The notes beneath the pieces are model-generated. The model saw nothing but the letters and a program-made list of their open reading frames with translations. It ran no database searches and was not told where the DNA came from. A stretch of 43,244 bases of DNA from Bryobacterales bacterium. GTDB lineage: Bacteria; Acidobacteriota; Terriglobia; Bryobacterales; Bryobacteraceae. Location: NCBI GenBank assembly GCA_003157745.1, contig PMKM01000106.1, forward strand, positions 4,880 to 48,123, given 5' to 3'. How positions within the stretch are numbered: the first letter of the stretch is position 1; each line of letters begins with the position of its first letter. Both the position numbers and the translations under genes were made by a program. Positions 15,850 through 24,449 of the stretch are shown here, one piece after another.

Positions 15850-17985
15850 ATGCGAAGAATGCTTGTCACATATTCCGTCTGGTTGCTGGCGGTGTCCGCG
15901 CAACAGGGAGTTCCGCAAGGCGGCAGTAACTCGAATGGGCTTCCGCGTGGCACGGCGACGTTCAGCACCACGCGCCAACTGGTGGTCGAGGATGTCATCG
16001 TCAAGTCGCAGAACGGTAGCCCTGTCGACAATTTGAAGGCCGGCGATTTCGTCGTCACCGAGGACGGGAAACCGCAACAGATCAGCGTCTTCGAGTTTCA
16101 GCGGCTGTCTCAACAGCCGGTGCCCGCTCCGCCGCCCAGCTTGCAGCAGCGTGCGCCGGTGGCCGCCGCGCCGGCCGCAGCGAAACCGCTGACAGCGGTG
16201 GAGATTGCGCCCGAGAAGCCGGGCGACCTTAAGTATCGCGACAAACGGCTGATGGTGATGTTTTTCGACATGACTTCGATGCCGATTCAGGATCAGATGC
16301 GAGCCCAGGCGGCGGCGCTGAAGTTCCTCAACACGCAGATGACCTCGTCCGACCTGATGGCGATCATGACTTTTGCGACCGGCATCAAAGTGGTCGAAGA
16401 CTTCACGGACGACCGCGACGTGCTCACTCAGGACATTAAGAAGCTGGTGATCGGCGAAGGCCAGGGTTTGGATGAGACTGCGTCCGACGACAGTGCCTCC
16501 GATACGGGCGCGGCAGTTCAGCAGGATGACACGGAGTTCAATATCTTCAATACCGACCGGCAGCTTTCGGCGCTCGAAACGGCGGTGAAGATGCTGGCGT
16601 CGCTGAATGAGAAGAAGGCGCTCGTCTATTTCGCCAGCGGTATGACGCGCAATGGGCTGGATAACCAGGCGCAGTTACAAGCAACCATCAACGCCGCTAT
16701 TCGCTCGAACGTCTCTTTCTATCCGATCGATGCGCGTGGTCTGGCGACGGCAGCGCCGCTGGGCGACGCCACCAAGAGCTCGCCGGGGGGGCAGGCGATG
16801 TACTCCGGCAGCTCCGCGCGCGCGGCGGTGAGTAGCTTCCAGGGACAGCAGGAAACGCTGTACACGCTGGCATCCGACACCGGCGGCAAGGCGCTGCTCG
16901 ATAACAACGACTTATCGATGGGAATCGTACAGGCGCAGAAAGACATATCGAGCTATTACATCATTGGCTACTATTCGCCGAATGAGGCGCTGGACGGCCG
17001 CTTCTGCCACGTGAAGATTGCATTGAAAGACAAAGAGACGGCGGCGCGCGTCGCCAGACTCGACTACCGCCAGGGTTACTATGCCGGCAAGGAATTCGGC
17101 AAGCTGAATGCGACCGATAAAGAACGCCAGTTAGCCGAAGCGTTGATGCTGGGCGATCCGGTTACCGATATCGATATTGCCGTAGAGATCGACTACTTCC
17201 GTCTCGCTCACGACCGCTACTTCGTGCCGGTGGTGGCGAAGATTCCGGGCAGCGAACTGGAGTTGGCCCGTCACGGCGGCGCCGAATCCACGCGCATCGA
17301 CTTCATCGGCCAGGTGAAGGATGCGACCGGCAAAATCGTGCAGAACGTGCGCGACATGGCTGATGTAAGACTGAAGGGCCAGACTGCGGCGGACTTAGCG
17401 AAACACCCGCTCGAATACGATACCGGTTTCACATTGGCGCCAGGCAAGTACAACCTGAAGTTTCTGGCGCGCGAAAATGAGACCGGCAAGATGGGGACTT
17501 ACGAAATCGATTTCGCGATTCCCGATCTGACGACCGACCAGAAGGTACTACCTATCAGCTCGGTGATCCTCAGCAGCCAGCGCATAGCGCTCGACGCGGC
17601 GGTGTTCAGCGCGGAGCAGGATAAGAAGCTGCTGGCTGCGAACCCGCTGGTGGAAGGGGGCCAGAAGCTGGTGCCCAGCGTGACGCGAGTCTTCAATAAG
17701 AGCCAGGAGTTGTACGTCTATCTGGAAGCCTATGAGCCGGCCGCCACGGCCACCGAACCGATTATCGCCAGCGTGGCGTTCTATCGCGGCAAGACTAAGG
17801 CGTTCGAATCGGCGCCGCTCGAAGTGAGCCAGGGCCTCAACGATAAGTCGAAGGCGCTGCCGGTGCGTTTCAGTCTGCCGCTCGGCAAGCTGCAACCGGG
17901 CCGCTACACCTGCCAGGTGAGTGTACTCAACCCGACGGCGCGAACGTTCGCCTTCTGGCGTGCGCCGATCGTGGTGATGCAATAA
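15850..17985 (+). CDS. VWFA-related acidobacterial-domain secreted protein
   Basis: 711 residues from ATG 15850, which follows the receptor stop by 4 nt; the frame is open further upstream only inside the receptor gene. Signal peptide MRRMLVTYSVWLLAVSA. An N-terminal beta segment (LVVEDVIVKSQNG, FVVTEDGKPQQISVFEFQRL) leads into a von Willebrand A-like domain (about 135-390): KRLMVMFFDMTSM in place of a full DxSxS MIDAS, LMAIMTFATGIKVVEDF, KKALVYFASGMTRNG and SYYIIGYYSP. This fits TIGR03436, abundant in Acidobacteriota. The C-terminal half is beta-rich with VPVVAKIPGSELEL and GRYTCQVSVLNPTA. The degenerate metal site suggests binding without classic MIDAS chemistry. Likely partner of the receptor; role unknown. 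Confidence 0.88.
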   Translation: MRRMLVTYSVWLLAVSAQQGVPQGGSNSNGLPRGTATFSTTRQLVVEDVIVKSQNGSPVDNLKAGDFVVTEDGKPQQISVFEFQRLSQQPVPAPPPSLQQRAPVAAAPAAAKPLTAVEIAPEKPGDLKYRDKRLMVMFFDMTSMPIQDQMRAQAAALKFLNTQMTSSDLMAIMTFATGIKVVEDFTDDRDVLTQDIKKLVIGEGQGLDETASDDSASDTGAAVQQDDTEFNIFNTDRQLSALETAVKMLASLNEKKALVYFASGMTRNGLDNQAQLQATINAAIRSNVSFYPIDARGLATAAPLGDATKSSPGGQAMYSGSSARAAVSSFQGQQETLYTLASDTGGKALLDNNDLSMGIVQAQKDISSYYIIGYYSPNEALDGRFCHVKIALKDKETAARVARLDYRQGYYAGKEFGKLNATDKERQLAEALMLGDPVTDIDIAVEIDYFRLAHDRYFVPVVAKIPGSELELARHGGAESTRIDFIGQVKDATGKIVQNVRDMADVRLKGQTAADLAKHPLEYDTGFTLAPGKYNLKFLARENETGKMGTYEIDFAIPDLTTDQKVLPISSVILSSQRIALDAAVFSAEQDKKLLAANPLVEGGQKLVPSVTRVFNKSQELYVYLEAYEPAATATEPIIASVAFYRGKTKAFESAPLEVSQGLNDKSKALPVRFSLPLGKLQPGRYTCQVSVLNPTARTFAFWRAPIVVMQ

Positions 17986-18064
17986 GCCGCACCGTTCAAT
18001 TCCATTCAGGTTCCAGTGTGTGTCCGCCCAGGCCGCGTTGAGCCGATTGAAGACCGAGTCGTAT

Positions 18065-18079
18065 CGCCCACTTTGGGCG
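18065..18079. terminator. Short hairpin between convergent VWFA and kinase genes
   Basis: CGCCCA-CTT-TGGGCG (18065-18079) in the 181-bp gap between converging genes. No T-run; weak candidate. The rest of the gap holds nothing I recognise. Confidence 0.25.
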
Positions 18080-18166
18080 GCCGTGCGTAATGGCTTCACT
18101 CATTCCACGCATATCTCCGACGGCATCGGTTGCGTGTCGAGAATTTGCATGACCTCGGCAATATAC

Positions 18167-20659
18167 TCAGCGAGAGGCTCCGCTGTGCCGCGCCTTCTCT
18201 GCCTTCGCTGCCAGCTCGTCTACGCGGCCCCAATCGGGCTTTGGCAACTTACCCTGATCGCGCAGGCCGGCCAGGAGGCTGCGGGATTGGTCGTACTCGC
18301 GGGCGGCGGCGAGGTAATCGGCGGTGCGTTGCGCGGCCGATGCGTTGGGAACATGGGCCAGATCGATCCAGGTGCCGGCGATGTCCTCGTGTGTATCGGC
18401 GAGGCTGCGGACGGTGGCCCAATCCGAGCCGGGGCGGCGGCTCAGCGAATCGTAGCGCACGGCAGCCTGCTGCAACTCGGCCAAGGCTTCGCGCGGCTTC
18501 GCCATATTCTTGAGCACGAGTCCGATCCTCTTCATGCTCGCGGCCACCGTCGTCGCGGCGCGAAAGTCGTGCGGGTCGGCCTGCGCGGCCTGCTCGCGCA
18601 ATTCGAGCGCCCGGTGGTGGAGATCGAGTGCGTCGCCCAGGCGGTTGGTCTCGCCGGCCACCCAGCCGAGGTCGCTCAAGTCGAACGACAGATCGATCCT
18701 GGCGCGCATGTCCTGCGGATCGCGCGCGCAGCGTTGCTCGTCGATCGAGCGCGCCATCTCATACTCGCGGCGGCAATCCTCCATGCGTCCGGTGACGCCA
18801 TAGAGAGCGCCCAGGCGCTTTTCGGCCACGGCCAGCGAGCGCTCCGCCTCCCTTGCGTGCGTCTGCGCAGCGACGCGGTTGGCCAGCCCCTGCACGCGCT
18901 CGCGCAACGCGATGGCCTCCGTATAGCGTTTTTCGTTTACGACCGCGTCGGCAAATATGGCGAGCGCGGCCTCCAGATCGGTCATCGCGACGGCGTCGCC
19001 AGGGTGCGCGCCGGCCGCGCTTTCCGCCATCGCGGTGGCGCGCCGGGCCTGCGCGATGCCGGCATCAAACTGACCAACTCCTCCATACGCCCTGGCCAGA
19101 TCGATCGCCGCGCGAAGGTATTCGTGGCGGAGCCCGGCGTCGCCCGGGGAGGCCGCTGCCAGCCGTTCCAGGATCGCGGCGGCCTTGTGCAGGTTTTCAA
19201 GCGAAGCCGGCACGCGACCGAGGCTCGATTCGGCCAGATCGCCCTCCACCTCGCCGATTCTCGCGTAGCCGAGCGCGACCTCGCGCTGGAGCGCGCGATT
19301 GCCGCCGGCCTCCTGGGAGAGCTTTTCCAAGTATTCGAGGGCGCGGCGCGCCAACAACTCGCGGGCCGCGGTCGAACCGGGCAGCGGCGCGATGGCGTCG
19401 TATAGATCGAACATCACGGCGTGCGCGAGGCCGCGCACCTGGTTGAAGCGGCGCTCCGAGCGGCGCGCTTCCCACCAGCCGAAAGCGGCGAAGCCGGCGA
19501 TCAGCAGCACGGCCAGCGCGGCAGCCGGCGTTGCGATGCGGTGCCGCGCCGCCAGGCGTGCCGCACGATAATGCCAGGTGGGTTTGCGCGCGGCCACGGG
19601 CCGGCCTTCCAGGTATCGCCGCAAGTCCGCGGCGAACGCCTCGACGGTCGCATAGCGGCGGCGCGGGTCCTTTTCGAGCGCCTTGGCGACGATGGTTTCG
19701 ATATCGCCCTTCAGGCGCCGGCGGAGCGTTGCGTCGGCCGCACTCGAGAGTGGCGGGGCTTCTTCGTCGCAAATCGCGCGGGCGAGGTCCAAGTAGGTGG
19801 TGGTCGCCCGATACGGCCTGCGGCCGCTGAGCAGTTCGAACAGAATCACGCCCAGCGAATAGACGTCGCCGGCCACGGTGAAGGCTTCGCCGCGAATCTG
19901 TTCCGGGCTGGCGTAGGCAGGCGTCATGGGCGCGGGGCCGGCCTGCGTGATCTCGTGGCCCGGCTCCTCGCCGCCAATCATCTGCCCCAGTCCGAAATCG
20001 AGCAGCTTGGCCTGCCCGTCGGCGGTGACCAGAACGTTGGCCGGCTTCAGATCGCGATGCACGATCAGCCGGCGGTGCGCGTAGCCGACCGCGTCGGCAA
20101 TTTGCAGAAACAGCAGCAGACGTTCGTTCGCGCCGAGTCCGCCGGCGCGGCAGAATTCGAGCAGCGGCAGGCCATCGACGTATTCCATGATGAAGTACGG
20201 CTGGCCGCCGGGCGTCGCGCCGCCATCGAGCAGGCGGGCAATTCCGGGATGCTCGAGCTGCGCTAGAATCTGACGTTCGCGTTCGAAGCGGAGCCCGGTT
20301 TGCGCGTCGGGATGCGCGGCGGTGATCAGCTTGATCGCCACCTGCTTGCGATACTGGCCATCGGCGCGCTCGCCGAGGAACACCACGCCCATGCCGCCGC
20401 GGCCGATCTCTTTCACCACGCGGTAGGCCCCGATCGATTCCGGCGGCGGGGCTTCGGCGCGCCACTGAGCGCCGGGCGCGTGGTCCGAATCGAGCAGCGC
20501 GCCAGCTTTTTGCTCCATTGCCAGCAGCGATTCGATGGAATTGCGCAACTCGGCGTCGCTGCCGCAGAGCCGCTCCATCTCGGCGGCGCGCTGGTTGGGG
20601 TCGGTTTCGAGCAGGGTCGCCAGAATCGTCTTGACCTCGCCCCAGCGGGCCGCGGTCAT
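18167..20659 (-). CDS. Membrane Ser/Thr protein kinase with helical-repeat C-terminal domain
   Basis: 830 residues from ATG 20659, overlapping the sigma-factor stop by ATGA. Residues 1-70 form a helical N terminus common to this kinase group (WGEVKTILATLLETDP). The Hanks-type kinase domain spans about 78-350: GRGGMGVVF loop, Lys110 in VAIKLI, IVHRDLKPANVL with Asp203, LDFGLG, YASPEQIRGE and GDVYSLGVILFELLSGRRPY. One transmembrane helix at about 376-396 (TPAAALAVLLIAGFAAFGWW) is followed by a 430-residue alpha-helical region of degenerate TPR-like repeats, probably periplasmic. All catalytic residues are present, so it should be active. The tail may sense a protein or envelope ligand, with the linked sigma factor as output; that linkage is inference. 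Confidence 0.92.
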   Translation of the reverse strand: MTAARWGEVKTILATLLETDPNQRAAEMERLCGSDAELRNSIESLLAMEQKAGALLDSDHAPGAQWRAEAPPPESIGAYRVVKEIGRGGMGVVFLGERADGQYRKQVAIKLITAAHPDAQTGLRFERERQILAQLEHPGIARLLDGGATPGGQPYFIMEYVDGLPLLEFCRAGGLGANERLLLFLQIADAVGYAHRRLIVHRDLKPANVLVTADGQAKLLDFGLGQMIGGEEPGHEITQAGPAPMTPAYASPEQIRGEAFTVAGDVYSLGVILFELLSGRRPYRATTTYLDLARAICDEEAPPLSSAADATLRRRLKGDIETIVAKALEKDPRRRYATVEAFAADLRRYLEGRPVAARKPTWHYRAARLAARHRIATPAAALAVLLIAGFAAFGWWEARRSERRFNQVRGLAHAVMFDLYDAIAPLPGSTAARELLARRALEYLEKLSQEAGGNRALQREVALGYARIGEVEGDLAESSLGRVPASLENLHKAAAILERLAAASPGDAGLRHEYLRAAIDLARAYGGVGQFDAGIAQARRATAMAESAAGAHPGDAVAMTDLEAALAIFADAVVNEKRYTEAIALRERVQGLANRVAAQTHAREAERSLAVAEKRLGALYGVTGRMEDCRREYEMARSIDEQRCARDPQDMRARIDLSFDLSDLGWVAGETNRLGDALDLHHRALELREQAAQADPHDFRAATTVAASMKRIGLVLKNMAKPREALAELQQAAVRYDSLSRRPGSDWATVRSLADTHEDIAGTWIDLAHVPNASAAQRTADYLAAAREYDQSRSLLAGLRDQGKLPKPDWGRVDELAAKAEKARHSGASR

Positions 20660-21225
20660 TGTTGGGCGGTCCCTTCCATGTGCCCCAACAGCCACAGCCG
20701 CGCGGTGCCCCATTCCCGCTTCACGGTGGCCGCCGAGATGCCCAGGCACTCGGCGGTTTCCTCGATCGATAGGCCGCCGAAGTAGCGCAACTCGACGACC
20801 TTGCCTTGCCGCGGATCGAGCTTCGCGAGTTCGTCGAGCGAATGGTTCAGGGCTAGCAGGTCTATGGCCGGGGAAGGGAAGACGCCGAAAGCGTCCTCGA
20901 GGGTGACGGCGTTGGCGAAGCCCTCGCGTTTGGCGGCGTTGCGCGCCTTGGCATGATTGATCAGCACGCGCCGCATCATGGTGGCCGCCAGACCGAGAAA
21001 GTGCGCGCGGTTGCGCCAATCCACCGAGTGCTGGCCAACCAGCCGCAGGTAGGCCTCGTGGACCAAAGCCGTGGGTTGCAGCGTGTGATCGGGCCGCTCC
21101 ACGGCCAGCAGCCGCTGCGCCAGGCGGCGCAGTTCGTCATAGACGAGAGGCGTCATCTCGTCCAACGCGGCTTTGTCGCCCTCCGCAATTCTCACCAGCA
21201 GTTGGGCGACATCGTGAGACGCCAA
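20656..21225 (-). CDS. ECF-like RNA polymerase sigma factor (TIGR02999 type), TTG start
   Basis: 189 residues. The start is TTG at 21225, chosen because aggagg lies eight bases upstream and no in-frame ATG precedes the conserved N terminus (HDVAQLLVRIAEGDKAALDE). Region 2 contains PLVYDELRRLAQRLL, QPTALVHEAYLRL and AHFLGLAATMMRRVLINHAK; region 4 contains LDPRQGKVVELRYFGGLS and EETAECLGISAATVKREW. This matches the ECF-like subfamily found with Ser/Thr kinases in Acidobacteriota and Planctomycetes. Stop and kinase start overlap (ATGA), so translation is coupled. No anti-sigma factor is seen; the kinase is the likely regulator. Confidence 0.92.
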   Translation of the reverse strand: MASHDVAQLLVRIAEGDKAALDEMTPLVYDELRRLAQRLLAVERPDHTLQPTALVHEAYLRLVGQHSVDWRNRAHFLGLAATMMRRVLINHAKARNAAKREGFANAVTLEDAFGVFPSPAIDLLALNHSLDELAKLDPRQGKVVELRYFGGLSIEETAECLGISAATVKREWGTARLWLLGHMEGTAQQ

Positions 21226-21251
21226 TCCGGGACCTCCTGGGGCTAATTCAC

Positions 21252-21257
21252 ATTCTA
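21252..21257 (-). promoter_or_regulatory. -10 box of the sigma-kinase operon
   Basis: TAGAAT on the minus strand (5/6), about 27 nt ahead of the TTG start, giving a short leader that still includes the aggagg site. No good -35 box, so an alternative sigma factor or activator may be needed. Confidence 0.3.
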
Positions 21258-21500
21258 CACGTATCGAACACGAGCGGGCCGGAACCTATGAATCGCCGCT
21301 CAAGAATGGAAGTGCCGTGCCGCGACGATGGCGTGCGAACCGACGTGGAGAGTAACCGTGAAGGTGGACGGGAAATCACGCAATGGTTTCCGGTTCGCAG
21401 CAGTGCCCACCGTGAACCGGGCGCTGCACCTGTATCCATCGCCAGGCAACGAGGCATACCTTGGAGGTGCCGGAAGGCGACTCGCGAGCGGCGGCCGGAT

Positions 21501-21905
21501 TCAGCCGCAGGCGGCCATGGCGAGCCGGTTACGGGTACCGGCAGTGCGAAATTCGTGACTCGCGATGCAGCCGTATACCCAGCCCGGCGCGCGCCATGCC
21601 GGTTTTATCTTCACGATCCAGCGCAGCGGGGTCACACCATCGAGCGCAACCGGCCAGGCAATCGCGAGTTCCAACTCGTCGACCAGCGCAGGGAGATCCT
21701 TGGAGACGCGCAACCGTACCGCGCGGCTGCTGATCTGGGTGGTTTCGCCAACCCCGGTTTGCACCAGAAGGCCGCCCGAAAACGCTTTGTATTCGAGCGT
21801 CAGAGCGATTGGATACCAACCGTAGCCGTCGGTTCGCGGGGGCGCCACGGCGTGAACTCGCCGCTCGCCCACGGCCGGCATGTCGACAACCAAGCTTGCT
21901 TGCAT
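21501..21905 (-). CDS. Degenerate PilZ-like domain protein
   Basis: 134 residues if started at ATG 21905; the frame is open to 21980. The pattern GYGWYPIALTLEYKAF, GVGETTQISSRAVRLRV, VDELELAIAWPVALDG, PLRWIVKIKPAW, ASHEFRTAG follows the beta-barrel layout of acidobacterial PilZ-like proteins (strands, ISS turn, WP-x-L-D-G strand, closing EFRT). The Arg-rich c-di-GMP motif (RxxxR) is missing: WYPI stands where RYPI is usual. It may therefore bind no nucleotide, or act through contacts with a partner. Divergent from the second sigma-factor gene. No strong ribosome site, and the 275 bp to the first sigma factor are empty, so expression is not certain. Confidence 0.5.
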   Translation of the reverse strand: MQASLVVDMPAVGERRVHAVAPPRTDGYGWYPIALTLEYKAFSGGLLVQTGVGETTQISSRAVRLRVSKDLPALVDELELAIAWPVALDGVTPLRWIVKIKPAWRAPGWVYGCIASHEFRTAGTRNRLAMAACG

Positions 21906-21964
21906 GGTGAGTAGTGAACCGGGGGCGCGAATCGTTACAGACTGGGCGCGGCCGGCGCACGGGT

Positions 21965-21994
21965 TTGGGGTGCGGCGCAATTGTCTACTATACT
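21965..21994 (+). promoter_or_regulatory. Promoter for the second sigma-factor gene
   Basis: TTGGGG (21965-21970), 18-bp spacer, TATACT (21989-21994, 5/6). The predicted start near 22001 lies downstream of the longer in-frame start at 21914 and 18 nt before the TTG at 22019, so it decides between them. Confidence 0.45.
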
Positions 21995-22018
21995 GAACAG
22001 GATACGGGCGGAGCCAGG

Positions 22019-22618
22019 TTGGAATTTCAAATCTTCGATGCAGCTTACGTGGAACGGTTGACGCAAGGCGATCCGGACACCGAGTTGCATTTCAGCAGCT
22101 ATTTCGGGCGCTTGCTCACTTCGAAGCTCAGGGTTCGCCGCATCGCTCCGCAAATGGCCGAAGACGTTCGCCAGGAGACGTTTCTGCGGGTGCTGCGAAC
22201 CCTGCGGCGGGGCAGTGGCGTGACCCAGCCCGAGGCCTTTGGCGCCTTCGTCAGCTCCGTCTGCAACAACGTGCTGCTGGAGACGCTGGGCAAAGAGGCG
22301 CGCCATCCGGCCATTCCGGAGAACGCTCCCGAGCCGGCCGACGATCGTGTCGATCTGGACGCTGCGCTGATCACCGACCAACGCAAACGGGTGGTCGAGC
22401 GGATTCTCGATTCGCTTCCCGCCAAGGACCGCGAGATTCTGCGCATGGTTTTCCTCGAAGAAGCCGATCGGCAGGACATTTCCCGCCGCCTCGGCGTGAG
22501 TGGCGAGTATCTGCGCGTATTGCTCCACCGCGCCAAGAGCAAGTTCGAAGAGGAGTTCACCCGCAGCAGCGGCGACTTCCTGCGCACGCTGGCGTTTCTC
22601 GTCGTCGCGGCGGTTTGA
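22019..22618 (+). CDS. Sigma-70 family (ECF) RNA polymerase sigma factor, TTG start
   Basis: 199 residues from TTG 22019, with ggag five bases upstream. Region 2: FSSYFGRLLTSKLRVRRI, AEDVRQETFLRVLRTLRRG and FGAFVSSVCNNVLLETLGKE. Region 4: RILDSLPAKDREILRMVFLE then DISRRLGVSGEYLRVLLHRAK, a helix-turn-helix. A hydrophobic C-terminal end (FLRTLAFLVVAAV) may be a membrane-contacting tail, unusual for a sigma factor but seen in some acidobacterial members. No anti-sigma gene follows; the next gene is metabolic and 101 bp on. A hairpin (22662-22679) sits in that gap. Confidence 0.85.
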   Translation: MEFQIFDAAYVERLTQGDPDTELHFSSYFGRLLTSKLRVRRIAPQMAEDVRQETFLRVLRTLRRGSGVTQPEAFGAFVSSVCNNVLLETLGKEARHPAIPENAPEPADDRVDLDAALITDQRKRVVERILDSLPAKDREILRMVFLEEADRQDISRRLGVSGEYLRVLLHRAKSKFEEEFTRSSGDFLRTLAFLVVAAV

Positions 22619-22719
22619 GGTTAGAAAGGCGTCCCGCGAATCCGGCGTCCGTCGCGAAAGACGCTCGTTTTGGCGAGCGGCGCGCCAAGGCCCCTGTGGT
22701 AACCTAAGAATTCCCTACG

Positions 22720-24252
22720 ATGGTGCAAACCAGGTCTCTCCCCCGCATCTGTATTGCGCTAGGCCTGCCGGATGTTGCGAGCTTGCTTGCTCACGCCCGG
22801 CGCGAGGTCGAGTCGGGCGAGACGTTCCTCGAGTTCCGCCTCGACTTTCTCGATCGGCCCCTGCAGGGCGCCACGGCCATTCGCGAATTTCTCGACAAAT
22901 TCCCCGACGCCCTCATCCTGGCCACGTGCCGCCGCCACCAGAATCACGGAAAATTCAACGGCAGCATCGAGGACCAGATGGCGGTGCTCGACGAGGCCGT
23001 CCTCTCCGGCGCGCAGGCCATCGACGTCGAAATCGAAAGCGCCGAGGCCGTCCAGGAGCGGCTGCACCAGTTCCGCGGGCGCGCCCAGGTCATCGTGTCG
23101 TATCACAATTTCGAAGCCACGCCGGCGCTCGACACCGTGGTTGCGCGCATGATGCGCATCACCGCCGACGGCTACAAGATTGTCACCACTGCGCGCAAGC
23201 CTTCCGACAACGTGCGTGTTCTGACGGCCGCCCGCGCCCTCCCCAAGCAGAAGATGGTGGTGCTCGCGATGGGCGAACTCGGCTTCCCGACGCGCGTGCT
23301 GTCGCCCGTTTTTGGCGGCGCTTTCACGTATGCCTCGCCGCTGGTCGCCGAAAGCACCGCGGCAGGCCAGGTGAGCGGGCATTTCCTGCGCCATCTCTAT
23401 CGCGTCGAGAAGCTGACCAAGGCCACCAAGGTCTATGGCGTGATCGCCGACCCGGTGCGCCATTCCATCTCGCCCGCCGTGCACAACCGCGCCTTTCAGG
23501 CCCGCCGCGCCGACGCCGTGTACCTTCCCTTTCTGGTCGCTCCGGTGCACCTGCGCGATTTCTTCACTATGGCCGAGCGGCTCCCGCTGGCCGGGTTCAG
23601 CGTCACCATTCCGCACAAGCAGCGCGTGATCCGCTATCTGGACGCCGTCGATCCGCTGGCCAAGCGCATCGGCGCGGTCAACACCGTGTGGCGCAAGGCC
23701 GGCCGCTGGCGCGGCGCCAATACCGATGTGGCGGGCATCACCGCGCCGCTGGCGCGTCTGCTGCGCTTGCCGAAATCCTCGGTGCTGATCGTCGGCAACG
23801 GCGGAGCCGCCCGCGGAGCCGCTTTCGCGCTCTCCGACGCCGGCGCCAAGATCACCCTCACCGGCCGCAACCCGGATCGCGTCCGCGCCCTTGCCAAGGT
23901 CTGCGCCGCCGAGTCGCTCGCCAAGGAACAACTGGCCGGCCGCAACTTCGACGCCGTCGTGCATGCGACGCCGCTCGGCATGTTCCCCCACGTCGACGAG
24001 TGCTTCTTCAACGGCACGATCCCGGCCGACATCGTTTTCGACATGGTCTACAACCCGCTCGAAACGACCCTTCTCCGGCGTGCCCGCGAACAGGGAAAGA
24101 CGGCCATTGCCGGCCTCGACATGTTCCTCGAACAGGCCGCCGGCCAATTCGAGATTTGGACCGGGGATACCGCGCCGCGCTCCGTGATGCAGAAGGCCGC
24201 CCTGGAGGCGCTCGGCAGCCAGGGCTGCGGAACGCCGGGAGTAGGCAAATGA
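22720..24252 (+). CDS. aroDE: Bifunctional 3-dehydroquinate dehydratase (type I) / shikimate dehydrogenase
   Basis: 510 residues; performs steps 3 and 4 of the shikimate pathway, dehydroquinate to dehydroshikimate to shikimate with NADPH. The type I dehydratase (about 8-228) has Glu38 in LEFRLDF, catalytic His129 in VSYHNFE and Schiff-base Lys153 in GYKIVTTA. The dehydrogenase (about 235-505) has VIADPVRHSISPAVHN, Lys299 in FSVTIPHKQR, GAVNTVW, GANTD with Asp335, and the NADP loop IVGNGGAARG. The order dehydratase-dehydrogenase is that of plant DHQ-SDH enzymes and some bacteria; it channels the intermediate. All catalytic residues are present. No clear ribosome site. The stop overlaps the next start (ATGA). 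Confidence 0.95.
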   Translation: MVQTRSLPRICIALGLPDVASLLAHARREVESGETFLEFRLDFLDRPLQGATAIREFLDKFPDALILATCRRHQNHGKFNGSIEDQMAVLDEAVLSGAQAIDVEIESAEAVQERLHQFRGRAQVIVSYHNFEATPALDTVVARMMRITADGYKIVTTARKPSDNVRVLTAARALPKQKMVVLAMGELGFPTRVLSPVFGGAFTYASPLVAESTAAGQVSGHFLRHLYRVEKLTKATKVYGVIADPVRHSISPAVHNRAFQARRADAVYLPFLVAPVHLRDFFTMAERLPLAGFSVTIPHKQRVIRYLDAVDPLAKRIGAVNTVWRKAGRWRGANTDVAGITAPLARLLRLPKSSVLIVGNGGAARGAAFALSDAGAKITLTGRNPDRVRALAKVCAAESLAKEQLAGRNFDAVVHATPLGMFPHVDECFFNGTIPADIVFDMVYNPLETTLLRRAREQGKTAIAGLDMFLEQAAGQFEIWTGDTAPRSVMQKAALEALGSQGCGTPGVGK

Positions 24253-24446
24253 GACTCACCCGCCGCCAACTCGCTACCGCGCTCGCGCCCGCCGTGGCGC
24301 TGGCCCGCAACGCGAAGCCCCAGCCGGCGCCCGCGCCGGACGACGAACTGCGCGCCGCCCGCGAACGCGTCCGCTCCACCGGCGAAGATCTCGCCCGCCA
24401 CGATTTGCCCATGGCAATCGAGCCGGCCTTTCAGTTCAAGGTCTAA
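24249..24446 (+). CDS. Small Tat-like signal protein between aroDE and amidase
   Basis: 65 residues, starting at the ATG that overlaps the aroDE stop. MRLTRRQLATALAPAVALA resembles a twin-arginine leader (RR near the start, Ala-rich hydrophobic stretch), followed by a charged helix (DDELRAARERVRSTGEDLAR) and HDLPMAIEPAFQFKV. I recall similar tiny proteins with the PMA-EPAFQF ending next to amidases in this phylum, which supports a real gene. Function unknown; it may form an export chaperone or partner for the amidase, whose own sequence has no signal peptide. The amidase ATG follows 3 nt after the stop. Evidence: tight coupling on both sides and coherent composition. Confidence 0.65.
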   Translation: MRLTRRQLATALAPAVALARNAKPQPAPAPDDELRAARERVRSTGEDLARHDLPMAIEPAFQFKV

Positions 24447-24449
24447 CCC

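Noticed and set aside
21914..22018. Longer start of the second sigma factor at 21914
   Set aside because: The predicted promoter (21965-21994) lies inside this extension, and the TTG at 22019 has ggag at good spacing.
22759..24147. 462-codon minus-strand frame opposite aroDE
   Set aside because: Shadow of the fusion enzyme, whose motifs are complete on the plus strand.
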